Shown: positions 23,422 through 34,214, numbered from the stretch's first letter. The stretch: 64,000 nt of DNA from Rhyacichthys aspro (GCA_036850595.1 CM072162.1:23515821-23579820), one strand, 5' to 3'. Notes: a model not told the origin generated them from the letters alone. Program-made: numbers and translations.

Positions 23422-23642
23422 TCCCACAAAACCCATTCAACCAAAATCACAGAATAAAGGAAACAAAAGGTTTAAAATATTTTACTGTTTCATGGTTATT
23501 TTCATTACAGATGTATAAAAACGTAAATATTACAAAGAGGCTTTTACTTTTTGATTTTAATCCATAACAAACATAAAACAGATGTATTTGTGAAGTCTCT
23601 TATGAATCCAAACAAAGTCAAATAAGGTGTGTCTTGTTGGAG

Positions 23643-23752
23643 CTTCACTCTGATTGGCTCCTGAGCTGCTGCTTCACTCTGATTGGCTCCTGAGCTGCTG
23701 CTTCACTCTGATTGGCTCCTGAGCTGCTGCTTCACTCTGATTGGCTCCTCAG
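23643..23752. repeat. 29-bp repeat overlapping the ttc27 stop codon
   Basis: Four units of ttcactctgattggctcctg plus agctgctgc lie in tandem. The innermost unit (23731-23752) encodes the last residues (SQSE) and the TGA stop of ttc27, and the other three form the start of the 3' UTR. Each unit contains attgg, a CCAAT word on the minus strand. Confidence 0.9.
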
Positions 23753-23857
23753 CGCAGCGCTCACTTCCTGTATTTCTGAGAGGAGTTGTTCCAAAGCGGT
23801 GACTCCCTCCTGAAGCTCAGAGTGGACCTCACCTGTCGCTACGTCGCTGTGCATTTG
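23732..23857 (-). CDS. ttc27: ttc27 last coding exon (C-terminus)
   Basis: 42 codons including TGA at 23732-23734, with a ctctttttgcag acceptor and phase 0. It encodes QMHSDVATGEVHSELQEGVT and continues to the end SAALRSQSE. The DVATGE motif and the following heptad-like Leu/Ile pattern are typical of the TTC27 C-terminus. The final residues come from a 29-bp tandem repeat, so the extreme tail is probably variable. Confidence 0.88.
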   Translation of the reverse strand, partial: QMHSDVATGEVHSELQEGVTALEQLLSEIQEVSAALRSQSE

Positions 23858-24299
23858 CTGCAAAAAGAGAATAATGTCAAAGTTAGGACTGGTTTGATTG
23901 GTTTGTCATCTCAGTCTTTATTATTTTAATTAACAAAATGTCTAATATGAGCCTCAATATATATAAAACCTCAAGGATGTCTGTTGATAAAGTGGAATAA
24001 AATGTGTCAGGTTCATAGATGTGAGACACATTAGTCTCAATATTGTGCATCACACTTTCATGTTAAATTGAAATTAAATATGATGTTATATGTTGTTTAT
24101 TTAGATCCACATAAGCATTAGAGTTTTATGTTCGTCCCTTTTTGTTTGTTACAATAAACTGGTGCATTGTGTAAATTTTCTAGCGTATACTCATACAGAT
24201 ATAGTCAAAGTATATTTTCATTTTGGCTGCTTCTTTCAGTGAATCGTTAATGACACACATTTCATTTGGCAAAGGTTTTGAAGCTGGATGTCCTTCTAG

Positions 24300-24716
24300 A
24301 TTTAATACTCTTTCTTTTGTCCCTGTCTCAGAATCTCCTCCAAAATCAGTCTAGAGACCTCTCCTGCTTCTCTTTTATTAAAAAATAAAACCAGACCAGT
24401 TTTTCCTCCAAAATACTAATCCATTTGACCAAACTGAAGTTTAGAGTTTAGCGTTAGCTTAGCTGTGACTTCAGCGTCAGGACGACAATTATCTCCTCCT
24501 CGTTAAACATTACGTGATTGAATTGACAGTATTTATCTGTGTTTTACGTTGCCTCCCTTTTCTCTGTTGATGCTTTTCTTTTTTCAGCTGTTTCTCTGTT
24601 AAAAGACATATTCAGCTGAAAATACACTTTATCTGCAGCTATTAAACTTCCTGGAACGTCATGTGACAAGGTTTTCTGTTCCTGAATAGAGGTTCTCATC
24701 TATTACAATCCCTTCA
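24300..24716 (+). repeat. interspersed repeat A, longest copy
   Basis: The copy extends from about tttaatactctttcttttgt, through cagtctagagacctctcctg, gagtttagcgttagcttagc and gaacgtcatgtgaca, to ctcatctattacaatccctt. It lies in the ttc27 intron and ends 50 bases before the exon at 24769. The cgaccaatgggagcgctcc block is deleted in this copy. Confidence 0.8.
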
Positions 24717-24768
24717 CAAAGACAGTTTTGAATGAGACTTTAACAGGTGTCAGTAAAAGGTGATGTAC

Positions 24769-24869
24769 CTGGGCTTTAGTGAGAAGACTCTTGAGACTGA
24801 GACGACTCGACGACAGGATCTGAAGAGCTTCTGCTGAACTGGGCTTGTTCTGACTCACGCTCAGACTCA
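24769..24869 (-). CDS. ttc27: ttc27 exon: SxNKP..EALQILSSSRL segment
   Basis: 101 nt (2 nt plus 33 codons), with a gtgttgcag acceptor and a CCCAG|GTACAT donor. It encodes SLSVSQNKPSSAEALQILSS followed by SRLSLKSLLTKAQ. The phase completes a Val codon with the G of the previous exon. This is a C-terminal helical region of the protein after the TPR core. Confidence 0.9.
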
Positions 24870-26464
24870 CTGCAACACACACATTTACACAGATTACATC
24901 CTTTAATCTCATTATCAAACCAGGAGTGATACACAAAAACAGAGACAGGAAACACTGGAGACAAAGGGAGTGACATGGAACAAACTCAGCCCAAAAACTG
25001 ATATAACTCTGTGATTTAAAGTGGAACATTGGGGGTTTTCACTTTGAGTATTTGGACAAAAGGAAACAGTGATTTATGAATGAGCAGCTCCTTCCTGAGT
25101 TTTATCTGAGTGGAAACAAACTGGAAACAAACTGGAAACCGCTCCCAGAGACAGAGACAGAGACAGAGACAGACGGTGACGCAGAGAAAACACCGGGTCC
25201 TAGTCCTGGTTTAGACCTCACCTCACTTCAGCTCTTATTCAGAACCTGGTTTGGTCCTAATTAAGTCCAGGATTAAAACTGTTCAATTCCTGGTTTAGTC
25301 CTGGTTTAGTCCTGGTTTAGTCCTGGTTTAGTCCTGGTTAGACTCTCATTTCACGTGGACTTTAAACCAGGTTGAGTCCTGAGCTTTAGTCTCTGTAAGT
25401 CCTCAGTTAGTCTTTGGTTTAGTCCTCATTTGGTCTTGGTTTAGAGCAGGTTTTGGCCCAAAATAAATGGTGATTTAGACCTGAGTTAATCCTGGGTTAA
25501 GTCCTGATTTAATCATGATGTGGTCTTGGTTTAGCTGTAATTTAAACCTAGTCTAAGGTTTAGAGATGATTTTCTTACCCAATTAGTCCCAGGTAAGTCT
25601 TCATTTAGTCTGGATTAGCACTGGTTTAGTCCTGTTTTAGCTTTAGTTCAGTGCCTGGTGAAGTCCTGCTTTAGTCCCAGGTTTATCTGGTTTGGTTTTG
25701 GTCTGGAATTACGTCTGGTTTAACCCTGTTTTTTTGCCCTGGATCACAGTTCAATTTAGTCCGGGTTAGTCTTCAGGTTTAGTCCAGGTTCAGTCCTGAT
25801 TAGACCTGGTTTAGTCCTGGTTTTAGATCCAGTTTCTTCCAGATATAACACTGCTTTATTTCTAGATGAACTCCTCAGTGTAATCCTAATTTAGTCCTGG
25901 TCTGGTCCTGGTTTCAGATATTTTCAGTGAACTTTTGATCCATATTTAGTCTTGTTTCTAAATCATTTCTAAATCCCTGAAGCCCTGGTCGGTCTCTGAT
26001 GATTCCAGTCTGACATCAGTATTCCTGTCTCCACTCGCTTCATGTTTAATTCAGCGCCGCCTTCGATTCACTTTCACAGCAGCATTTTCCAGGACTTTTC
26101 CGTGACATTTTCACCGATCGTCTCCTCGCTTCAACAATGACTTTAAACGGGACCAAAACAACGACTAAAACAGACCTCTCTGCAGTAAATGAGTGATTCA
26201 AACAGACTGAATCCTTTCTAAAGGCAGTATCCGTCACATTTATCACCGTGTTCTTCCATTTTCCAGGATTTTCCAGGATATTCCAGGATATTCCAGGTTT
26301 GAAAGGCCGTGCATCAGTATTCCTGTCCGTATCTCGGCTCATGTTTAATTCAACTCGTGTTAGAAACATTAACGCTTTCTGCTTCGGCCTCGTCTCTTTG
26401 ACCTACGACCTCTGAGGGACCTTTAGCACTGATGGGTTTGGAGACTGGAGCCTGAGGGCCTCAC
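24870..26464 (-). other. ttc27 intron with degenerate tttagtcc repeats
   Basis: 25.26-25.96 kb holds a diffuse, decayed version of the ggtttagtcctggtttag array. The remainder is unremarkable; a local duplication of catgtttaattca with tcagtattcctgtc is seen at about 26.02 and 26.31 kb. Confidence 0.6.
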
Positions 26465-26576
26465 CTCGTCCCAGGATCAGGGCTCTGTCAATGACTCCTT
26501 TAAACAGAGAGGGGTCCTTGTCCCAGCCCCCCGTCTGCAGCTCACAGCGATGGGCTTTGGACAGAAACTGGAGCGC
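26465..26576 (-). CDS. ttc27: ttc27 exon: ALQFLSKAHRCELQ segment
   Basis: 112 nt (37 codons plus 1 nt), with a gtgttgtag acceptor and a CGAG|GTGAGG donor. It encodes ALQFLSKAHRCELQTGGWDK then DPSLFKGVIDRALILGR. It follows the NHK end of the previous exon in phase 0 and continues the C-terminal helical repeats of TTC27. Confidence 0.92.
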
Positions 26577-26589
26577 CTACAACACACGA

Positions 26590-26780
26590 CAAATAAATAA
26601 ATAAATAAATAAATTAATATATTTTTAATTTATTAATGAATGAATGAATGAATGAATGAATGAATGAATGAATGAATGAATGAGAGAGTGAGGGGGAGGG
26701 AGGAAGAAAAAAAAAAAAAAAAAAAAAAAAAAAATAATCTTAATGAATGAATGAATAAATAAATGAATAAATGAATGAAT
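26590..26780. repeat. compound microsatellite: (aaat)n, (aatg)n, poly-A
   Basis: Stacked tetranucleotide tracts, a run of about 30 A and a second aatg/aaat tract lie just upstream of the exon acceptor at 26577. They are expected to be length-variable. Confidence 0.9.
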
Positions 26781-26859
26781 GAACACAGACTGATGCTAGA
26801 ACAGGTTGGAAATAAGACTATAATATAAGTCTATTAACTGATGTTTTTACTGTTCACTA

Positions 26860-28137
26860 AGTGTTAGTCCCAGGTTTAACCTTGGTTTAGTCCTGGTTCC
26901 TCTTTGGATTTAGTCTTGACTTTGGTCCTGATTTAATCCTGTTTGTCCTTATTCAGACTTGGGTCTGTCCCACTTTAGTCCTGGCTTCAGTCTTTGGTTT
27001 GGTCCTGATTTAGTCCTGATTTAGTCCTGATTTAGTCCTGCTTTAGTCCTGCTTTAGTCCTGCTTTAGTCCTGCTTTAGTCCAGCTTTAGTCCAGCTTTA
27101 GTCCTCCTTTAGTCCTCCTTTAGTCCAGCTTTAGTCCTCCTTTAGTCCAGCTTTAGTCCTCCTTTAGTCCTGCTTTAGTCCTCCTTTAGTCCAGCTTTAG
27201 TCCTGCTTTAGTCCTCCTTTAGTCCAGCTTTAGTCCAGTTTTAGTCCAGATTTAGTCCAGATTTAGTCCCACTTTAGTCCAGTTTTAGTCCTGCTTTAGT
27301 CCAGCTTTAGTCCTGCTTTAGTCCAGCTTTAGTCCAGCTTTAGTCCAGCTTTAGTCCTCCTTTAGTCCAGCTTTAGTCCTCCTTTAGTCCAGCTTTAGTC
27401 CTCCTTTAGTCCAGCTTTAGTCCAGCTTTAGTCCAGCTTTAGTCCTGCTTTAGTCCTCCTTTAGTCCAGCTTTAGTCCAGTTTTAGTCCAGATTTAGTCC
27501 AGATTTAGTCCAGATTTAGTCCAGCTTTAGTCCAGCTTTAGTCCAGCTTTAGTCCAGCTTTAGTCCAGCTTTAGTCCAGCTTTAGTCCAGCTTTAGTCCT
27601 CCTTTAGTCCAGCTTTAGTCCTCCTTTAGTCCAGCTTTAGTCCTCCTTTAGTCCAGCTTTAGTCCAGCTTTAGTCCAGCTTTAGTCCAGCTTTAGTCCAG
27701 CTTTAGTCCTCCTTTAGTCCTCCTTTAGTCCAGCTTTAGTCCTCCTTTAGTCCAGCTTTAGTCCAGCTTTAGTCCTCCTTTAGTCCTGCTTTAGTCCTGC
27801 TTTAGTCCAGCTTTAGTCCTCCTTTAGTCCAGATTTAGTCCAGATTTAGTCCCACTTTAGTCCAGTTTTAGTCCTGCTTTAGTCCAGCTTTAGTCCTCCT
27901 TTAGTCCTCCTTTAGTCCAGCTTTAGTCCAGTTTTAGTCCAGATTTAGTCCTGGTTTAGTCCAGCTTTAGTCCTCCTTTAGTCCAGCTTTAGTCCAGCTT
28001 TAGTCCAGATTTAGTCCTGCTTTAGTCCTCCTTTAGTCCAGCTTTAGTCCAGCTTTAGTACTCCTTTAGTCCTCCTTTAGTCCTGTTTTAGTCCTGTTTT
28101 AGTCCTCCTTTAGTCCTGCTTTAGCCCTGATTAAAGG
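26860..28137. repeat. 11-bp array (ctttagtccag/ctttagtcctc)n filling a ttc27 intron
   Basis: About 110 units of tttagtccagc, tttagtcctcc, tttagtcctgc and tttagtccaga, with a decayed left edge. It runs to about 25 bases from the donor of the next exon (28163). Units are shuffled in blocks, indicating repeated unequal exchange. It is the same family as the arrays at 14.4, 30.8, 36.1 and 52.8 kb. Confidence 0.92.
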
Positions 28138-28162
28138 GACACTAATACCCCAGCATTAGAAC

Positions 28163-28360
28163 CTTGTGGTTGTCGTCGGGGCGGTCGCTCGTCCCGGCTC
28201 CGTACAGAAGAGCGTACTGTCTCCAGACCCGGGCCTCGCTGCTGTGACGAGCGCTCACTCGACCCAGTAACTCCTTCAGTTTGGGTTTCAGAGCCGAGGC
28301 CTCCGCTCCGTCTCTGTCGGGAAGGTTTTCTGTGACGGCTCGGACCAGGATCTCCAGGAC
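28163..28360 (-). CDS. ttc27: ttc27 exon: VLEILVRAV segment
   Basis: 198 nt, 66 codons, phase 0 at both ends, with a tgcggcag acceptor and a CACAAG|GTTCTA donor. It encodes VLEILVRAVTENLPDRDGAE, a Lys-rich helix (LKPKLKELLGRVSAR), and EARVWRQYALLYGAG followed by an acidic loop. The W-x3-A-x-LYG pattern is TPR-like. Skipping it would be in frame. Confidence 0.93.
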
Positions 28361-29191
28361 CTGCCGCAAAAACACAAACCAAAGAAAGAAAAGCAGATAT
28401 TAGTCGTCACAAAGGCTGATAAAGCTCGAAAATGTTATTTATAAAGAGTTTTCAGAATCAAATCATAAAAAAGGGTTGTTTCTGTCTCAGAGGCTTATAT
28501 TTCCTTTAATCCGAGTCGTGTGACGGCCTCGACACATTCTTCACTGAGATACGAGTCCTGAGCTAAAAACAGACTGAGAACAAACCCAGAGCCGAGCAGA
28601 CGGTCTTCAATCAGACCAAACTCAGATCAAAGTTTGTAAAAATAGAATTAAGTTGAAAGAGTAGATCACTGTATTTTTAGAGACACTGTCGACAGAATTG
28701 GTTCAATGTAAAAAAAAAAAGCCATAGTTTTCGTCTCATATTTTTGTGTCTGAAAACGAAATGAAAACTAAACAAAAAGTAATTAATGTGAATGAAAACT
28801 CTGACTAAATGCATCGACACTTTCAAATCAAAACTGAAAAGGAGAGGAGTTGAAGAGATCAATCAGACTCAGGTTTTTGAGCGTCGCTGAAGTGATGTCA
28901 GACACAAACATTTGTTAGAGCCTCGGGAAGACGACAGGAGACCAAAAGAGAACCACTTTAAATAGAAACTATGTTAACACTTGGAACCTGAATACCAGGA
29001 ACAGGTTAGGACTAGTTTACTTTATTCAGAGACATTATTACTGAAGAAACAAACACTGACTAAATCTATTGTAGATATAGTCGACTAAAACTAGACTCAA
29101 ACTAATCAAAATCTTCTGTCAGAATCAACGCTGGTTTATGATATAATCTTGGTGTGGACGTGGCCGTGACTCTGAGGGGTTCTAGTCCCAC
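28361..29191 (-). other. ttc27 intron, no feature of note
   Basis: The intron is mostly AT-rich single-copy-looking DNA. A segment at about 28690-28860 (aaaaagtaattaatgtgaat and neighbours) resembles 6010-6100 and 7460-7640, so it is probably an old interspersed repeat. No exon signal. Confidence 0.5.
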
Positions 29192-29357
29192 CTCGATGTC
29201 CTTGTAGTTCTCGCGCAGCTCCATGAGGCGGTGGTAGGCTTTCATGGCGTCTCTGAACGCTCCGACGTCGACGCTGACGAGAAGGAAGTTCTCCCAGATC
29301 TGCCACGACTCGTAGTTACACTTCAGAGCCTCCTGCAGCGTCAGGAACGCCTTGTTT
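29192..29357 (-). CDS. ttc27: ttc27 exon: TPR KAF.TLQEALKCN
   Basis: 166 nt (1 nt plus 55 codons), with a gttttctgcag acceptor and an ATCGAG|GTGGGA donor. It encodes NKAFLTLQEALKCNYESWQI then WENFLLVSVDVG and AMKAYHRLMELRENYKDIE. A canonical TPR helix B (KAFLTLQEALKC) is followed by helix A of the next repeat (WQIWENFLLVSVD). Confidence 0.94.
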
Positions 29358-29712
29358 CTGCAGAAAACACAACACAGGCTCCAGATAATACTGAGTTTAT
29401 GACTTGAAAACTGAAATGTAGCTTGGAAAACATAGAACTGAGGAACAATGCAGCTGCCTTCATTTGAATATCTATTTGAGGTTTGTTGGTCCCAGTTTTT
29501 GTATTTTTATTTTAATCAAAGTGGTGTTTCTAGGCATTTTAGAGAGAAATAGAATGAAATAATCCAAATGGAAGCTTAGTGCAAAAAACTACAGTCGCTG
29601 ATTCTAACCACCACAGATTGTTGTTTGTTTTTAATCATTTTACTCCAGAGCGAATCCAAAACGTCTGAAATGTATATATTTGTAAAAGTCAAACTGAAAG
29701 GACAGTACTGAC

Positions 29713-29765
29713 CTCATCTTGAGGCGGATGTAGGCGGTGGACAGGTTGTTCCAGGCCTCAGCGTT
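29713..29765 (-). CDS. ttc27: ttc27 exon: TPR helix AWNNLSTAY
   Basis: A small 53-nt exon with a tcttttcag acceptor and an ATGAG|GTCAGT donor. It encodes NAEAWNNLSTAYIRLKM plus AG, which the next exon completes to Arg. The AWNNLSTAY-R motif is a textbook TPR helix A. Confidence 0.94.
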
Positions 29766-29847
29766 CTGAAAAGACACGAGACAAACTGTAGTGACACAGT
29801 ATTAGAATAATTATAGAGTATTATTGTGTGTTTCTGAATCTACTCAC

Positions 29848-29946
29848 GTCGGGCTCGATCCCGACGCACGACTGAAAGGCTCGAGCCGCTCCGTCGTATT
29901 TCTCCAGAGTCAGGTACGTACAGCCCAGAGAGAACCACACTCCCAG
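29848..29946 (-). CDS. ttc27: ttc27 exon: TPR LGVWFSLGCTYL
   Basis: 99 nt, 33 codons, phase 0 at both ends, so it can be skipped without a frameshift. It encodes LGVWFSLGCTYLTLEKYDGA followed by ARAFQSCVGIEPD, nearly one complete TPR (W-x2-LG-x2-Y ... Y-x2-A-x3-F ... P). Its 3' splice site is the sequence tttccag preceded directly by a long TG repeat with no ordinary pyrimidine tract. Confidence 0.95.
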
Positions 29947-29950
29947 CTGG

Positions 29951-29964
29951 AAACACACACACAC

Positions 29965-30012
<48 letters not shown>
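29951..30012. repeat. (CA)n microsatellite forming the 3' splice-site tract
   Basis: About 60 bases of CA/AC are interrupted once (acaacaca). In the ttc27 transcript this is (UG)n ending 5-7 bases before the acceptor AG of the exon at 29848-29946. Confidence 0.95.
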
Positions 30013-30013
<1 letters not shown>

Positions 30014-30444
30014 CAGTCGCACAATTACAACCCAGACTCTGAAGATTTTAGATTAGATTCGTGAGGGTTACTCAGGGACAAAGTGTTCCTCGTCTTCTTT
30101 CTTTTTCTTTCTTTCTGTGAGTCATTTGCTTTGGTGTATTTTATTATAGAACCATTAAGTCTTCAGTTTGAGACGGGACTAAAACAAACAGAGGCAGACT
30201 CACACTGGATTCAAAGATTATTGATAAATGTAAAAGAAGACGCCAAAGTTGAAGTGTATTTTCCATTTTGTAGCAGTAGAATATAGATTTGTTTAGTACA
30301 ACTTAGGTTCTGTGTCTTGTTTAATGCCTTCCTCAAATGGAAATAACAGTACAACCCCAACTGCAGCTGCTTTATTCATTTAAAACTGAAATAAAGTCGC
30401 TAGTGCCATGTTTAGAGTCACGTTTTCTTCTCTGGAGTGAGTAC

Positions 30445-30672
30445 CTGGAGGCGGTTGATGCGCAGCGACTCCTCGAAGCAGAGCGCCCCCTGCTGGAGCT
30501 CTCGGTGCTGGAGGTGCAGCAGGGCCTTGGACCTCATGGCTCTGGCGCTGCGTTTCCCCGACAGCTCCCAGGCTCGGTCGTAGAACTGCTGCTCCCTCAG
30601 GACGTCCCCCAGCAGGCAGTACAGGCCCGGGGTCTCCTTCTTCTGCAGCTCCCGGCGCAGGATCTCCTCGGC
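30445..30672 (-). CDS. ttc27: ttc27 exon: AEEILRREL ... TPR helices
   Basis: 228 nt, 76 codons, phase 0 at both ends, with a gaccccag acceptor and a CTCCAG|GTACTC donor. It encodes AEEILRRELQKKETPGLYCL, then LGDVLREQQFYDRAWELS, RSARAMRSKALLHL and ALCFEESLRINRLQ. YDRAWELS and CFEESLRIN are TPR helix B-type ends. Strongly conserved core of TTC27. Confidence 0.95.
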
Positions 30673-30677
30673 CTGGG

Positions 30678-30769
30678 GTCAGGGGTCAGAGGGGGCGGGG
30701 TCAGAGGAGGCGGAGTCAGAGGAGGCGGGGTCAGAGGAGGCGGGGTCAGAGGAGGCGGGGTCAGAGGGT
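30678..30769. repeat. 17-bp repeat (ggggtcagaggaggcgg)n at a 3' splice site
   Basis: About five units begin six bases upstream of the exon 30445-30672. In the transcript they read ccgcctcctctgacccc, so the repeat itself supplies a very long C-rich polypyrimidine tract. Confidence 0.9.
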
Positions 30770-30847
30770 TAGATTAGCTAGGGATCGAAAAAATCCTGCT
30801 TTACTTTTATGATTTAGTCCTAGATTTTTGCTTGTTTCAGCAGGAGT

Positions 30848-31437
30848 TTAGACCGAGTTTAGACCGAGTTCAGACCGAGTTTAGACCTGCTTTAGACCGA
30901 GTTTAGACCTGCTTTAGACCTGCTCCAGACCTGGTTTAGACTAAGTTTAGACCGAGTTTAGGCCTGGTTTAGACTGAGTTTAGACCGAGTTTAGACCTGC
31001 TTTAGACCTGCTCCAGACCTGGTTTAGACTAAGTTTAGACCGAGTTTAGACCTGCTCCAGACCTGGTTTAGACTAAGTTTAGATAGAGTTTAGACCTGGT
31101 TTAGACCGAGTTTAGACCGAGTTTAGACCTGCTCCAGACCTGGTTTAGACCGAGTTTAGACCTGCTCCAGACCTGGTTTAGACCGAGTTTAGACCTGGTT
31201 TAGACCGAGTTTAGACCTGCTTTAGACCTGGTTTAGACCGAGTTTAGACCTGCTCCAGACCTGGTTTAGACCGAGTTTAGACCTGGTTTAGACTAAGTTT
31301 AGACCTGCTCCAGACCTGGTTTAGACCGAGTTTAGACCTGGTTTAGACTAAGTTTAGACCTGCTCCAGACCTGGTTTAGACCGAGTTCAGACCTGGTTTA
31401 GACTGAGTTTAGACTGAGTTCAGACCTGGTTTAGTCT
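30848..31437. repeat. 11-bp array (tttagaccgag/tttagacctgg)n
   Basis: About 53 units of tttagaccgag, tttagacctgg, tttagacctgc, tttagactaag and ccagacctgct. A higher-order unit (tgctccagacctggtttaga with ccgagtttagacc) is visible. It lies in the ttc27 intron just below the duplicated region. Confidence 0.92.
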
Positions 31438-32400
31438 GGGTTCACTCAAGGATTAGAGGCTCACGGCTAAAGTTCATGTTTTAAATTCCAAAGAGTCGTA
31501 CATTTTGAGATCTTTTTCTTGTAACTCTTCATTAAAGCAGAAAAATCTGACGTCCTTGTGGTTTAATTATATTTACACAAACGGACGTAAAACCACAAAC
31601 TGTAGAGTGACAGTAGGACATGAGTTTGTTACCGTCGAGCTCTTGGACGATCACGGCGCTCTGACAGAGTGGACTTTAATCCAATAACGTCGTGTCTCAG
31701 CGACGGGACGTCCCGAAGCCCGGTCTGAGCTGAATACTGAGGGTTCAGACTGAAACGGGCCGGCGCAGTAATGGAACAATAATCTATTTATGAAACAGCG
31801 TCCAGAAGAAAAATGGACAGGGCTTTTATGATGAAAAACAAAAGAATAGGGCTGTGTTTGGACGAGAGGAAGGTTTGAAGTTAATAGTTTAATTTCATTA
31901 TGACATAAATACTCTTCTGTCGTGATTCTGCTGTGGATCTGCTTTTAGGAAGATTACGTAACGGTTCCTGAACAAATAATGCAGTAAAAGGGTTCTACCT
32001 TGACTCCTGAAGGTAAATGTACAGTGTAAACGTGAGACATTCTCTTAAACAAGAAATCAGTCACGTCATTAAAAGCACAGTTTTAGACTTTATCTTAGAC
32101 CAGAACTCTAAACACACTTATATCAACTAAACCAGAGCAGGAATGGTGTATTTGAACATAAACCACTAAAAAAGCTAAAAAAAAAAACCCTTTTCAGACC
32201 ATAAACTAAGCACATCATAGAGGCACATGTTCAGGTTGAATATAAAGACTGTTTATGAAAAAAAACATGGCGGCGCAAATGAATTAAGTGACAAAAGCCT
32301 GTGGTAAAGTTTGCAGCAGTGATTGGTGAGACAACAGGGACGTATTAGTGTTTTTACAGATATTTAATGGGACAGAGAGAGTTGTACTGAGTGGAGTTAC

Positions 32401-32523
32401 CTTCCCGTGTTGTCCCAGTCGCTCGTAGCACATCACAGCGTCCTCCCACATCTCCAGCTTCTCGAACGTGAGCAGAGCTGAGCTGGTGCAGCCCAGGTCT
32501 GTCAGTAAACTGGCCAGAGTTTT
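32401..32523 (-). CDS. ttc27: ttc27 exon (copy 1): LGCTSSAL..FEKLEMWEDAV
   Basis: 123 nt, 41 codons, phase 0 at both ends, with a cttcctcag acceptor and a GGGAAG|GTAACT donor. It encodes KTLASLLTDLGCTSSALLTF then EKLEMWEDAVMCYERLGQHGK, the best-conserved segment of TTC27 and the first TPR-like pair. The partner exon at 48956 has Met in place of the Thr in ALLTF. Confidence 0.95.
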
Positions 32524-33639
32524 CTGAGGAAGACGCAAAACAATATTAGAATACATCCCTGGGACTGCAGTCAAGCAAAGAAAAACTCACCGTCACAGAA
32601 GGTTTTTGAGTAAAACTGGAGGAGGATAAAACAGAACAGGCTGAGAAATATGGAAATAACGTAACAATGAATTTACAAATGAGTTTTTGTTTAAGCCTCA
32701 CCTTCTTTATTCTGAGCTGAGTAAGACTGACCAGAATTTGTTTTGAAGCAGGACTTTTTGTGTTAATTCTATATTTTATGTAAGACCACTGCTGCTTTTA
32801 TCACTAAACATGATAAAAATGACATTTATTGCACCTTATTACAAGATATTTTACATTTTTGTATTTATTTAATGCTTTAATAAAACAATTACTCAAAAAC
32901 AACACAAAGGGAGTTTGAATAACACTGCATTTGTCTATAACACACTTTAGAAAACATTAACGTGGATTTATTTACTGCAACAATCACAAGAACAAGCCTC
33001 TGTTTGTGAAACGGCGCTGAAAGAACAATAATAACCTCAGCTTTAGATGAAACCAACAGAGTCGACACAGAGACGTAAAAATGACAAATCTGTTCATCAC
33101 GTCTCTGTGTTTTTCTGCTGAGGCTCGTAAACGCTTTGTTCCCATCAGATCCAGGTCCCGAGGCCAAACCCGCGCTGGGGTCCGGGTTTATGAGAGTTAT
33201 CTGTTATTACACACCGTTCTCCACGAGTCTGAGCAGAACCTGGTCTGACTGAGGCAGATGGGAGTTTACAGCCAAATATAACAGAGAGGAATACAGATGA
33301 GAAGGAGTTAAAGCAGGAATAAACCCAAGACAAAACCAGGATAGAGTAGGAATAAAGCCAGGACCAGAGCCTGGAGTAAATCAGAGCTAAACCAAGACTA
33401 AACCTAGGACTAGGACTAAACTAGGGCTGAGAATAAACCGAGGAAGAGGAAGAAGGTCTAAAGCAGGACAAAACCAGGACCCAACTGAACTAAATTACAC
33501 TAAATCAAACCCTTGAACACAATCTGTCAATAAAACCACCGTCTTTAAAACTGTCCAGCTCTGAAAAATGATACGGAAAACAAAAATGTAGTTTGTCTCA
33601 GAGAAAAGAAAGTGAGGAACATTAATTGTGTGAATGTGT

Positions 33640-33718
33640 AAAAAGAAGCTTGATGTAAAGAGCTTTGAGTTCCCAAGAAAACAGAAAAGCGCTGTATAAA
33701 TGTCATTTACCATCTCCA
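33640..33718 (+). mobile_element. interspersed-repeat 3' tail (copy 1)
   Basis: gtaaagagctttgagttccc with aaagcgctgtataaatgtca is the typical tail of a widespread fish element (aaagcgctatataaat). The same tail is in the duplicate at about 50199-50256. Confidence 0.5.
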
Positions 33719-33939
33719 ACAGGGAGGCGGCCATTTTGAATCAAAGAGGTCCCATCAGTAAGTCTTTGGTAATTTCCACTTGTTGTTCTTTAAACTAACA
33801 CAGTATAACTTTCTCTGTCTCATGTGGACGGTTCTCAGTAGAACCAGGTCTATCTCACTGACACGGCGCCCTCTGCTGGACACAAACCTCCTGGAACTGT
33901 CCTGTCCCAAGGATTTACTGTGAATAAGTCTTTAATTTC

Positions 33940-34076
33940 TCATTTGTCAAACTTAAATGTTTCAGATCGAACAAGTTTAATTAGACAAAGATAATCGAGT
34001 AAACACAAATTGACGATTATATTTATGTGAAAATAAGAACTCTAGAAGGGGGCAAATACTTTTTCACAGCAGTGTA
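33940..34076 (+). mobile_element. Tc1-like DNA transposon end (copy 1)
   Basis: The sequence ends in ggggcaaatactttttcaca then gcagtgta, the inverted terminal motif (CACTG..GTGAAAAAGTATTTGCCCC) of a common fish Tc1-type element. The body is truncated on its left and no transposase frame remains. Copy 2 is at about 50485-50616. Confidence 0.6.
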
Positions 34077-34214
34077 TCTCGGAAAGGAAACAGCCCAATA
34101 CTCTGGACCCTACAGAATACACTTAAACGTCTCTAATGGTGAAGTCTGTCCTTCACAAAAAGAGCATAAACAGCTGATGGTGTAGTAAGTGTTTGTGTTT
34201 GGATCAGTTCACAC

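Larger units (their letters stand above)
32524..34214 (-). other. ttc27 intron (copy 1) with transposon ends
   Basis: The intron contains a fish transposon-like tail near 33.65 kb and a Tc1-like terminus at 33.95-34.08 kb. The rest is AT-rich. The open frames at 32889-33333 and 33495-33734 lack splice support and family resemblance. Confidence 0.55.
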
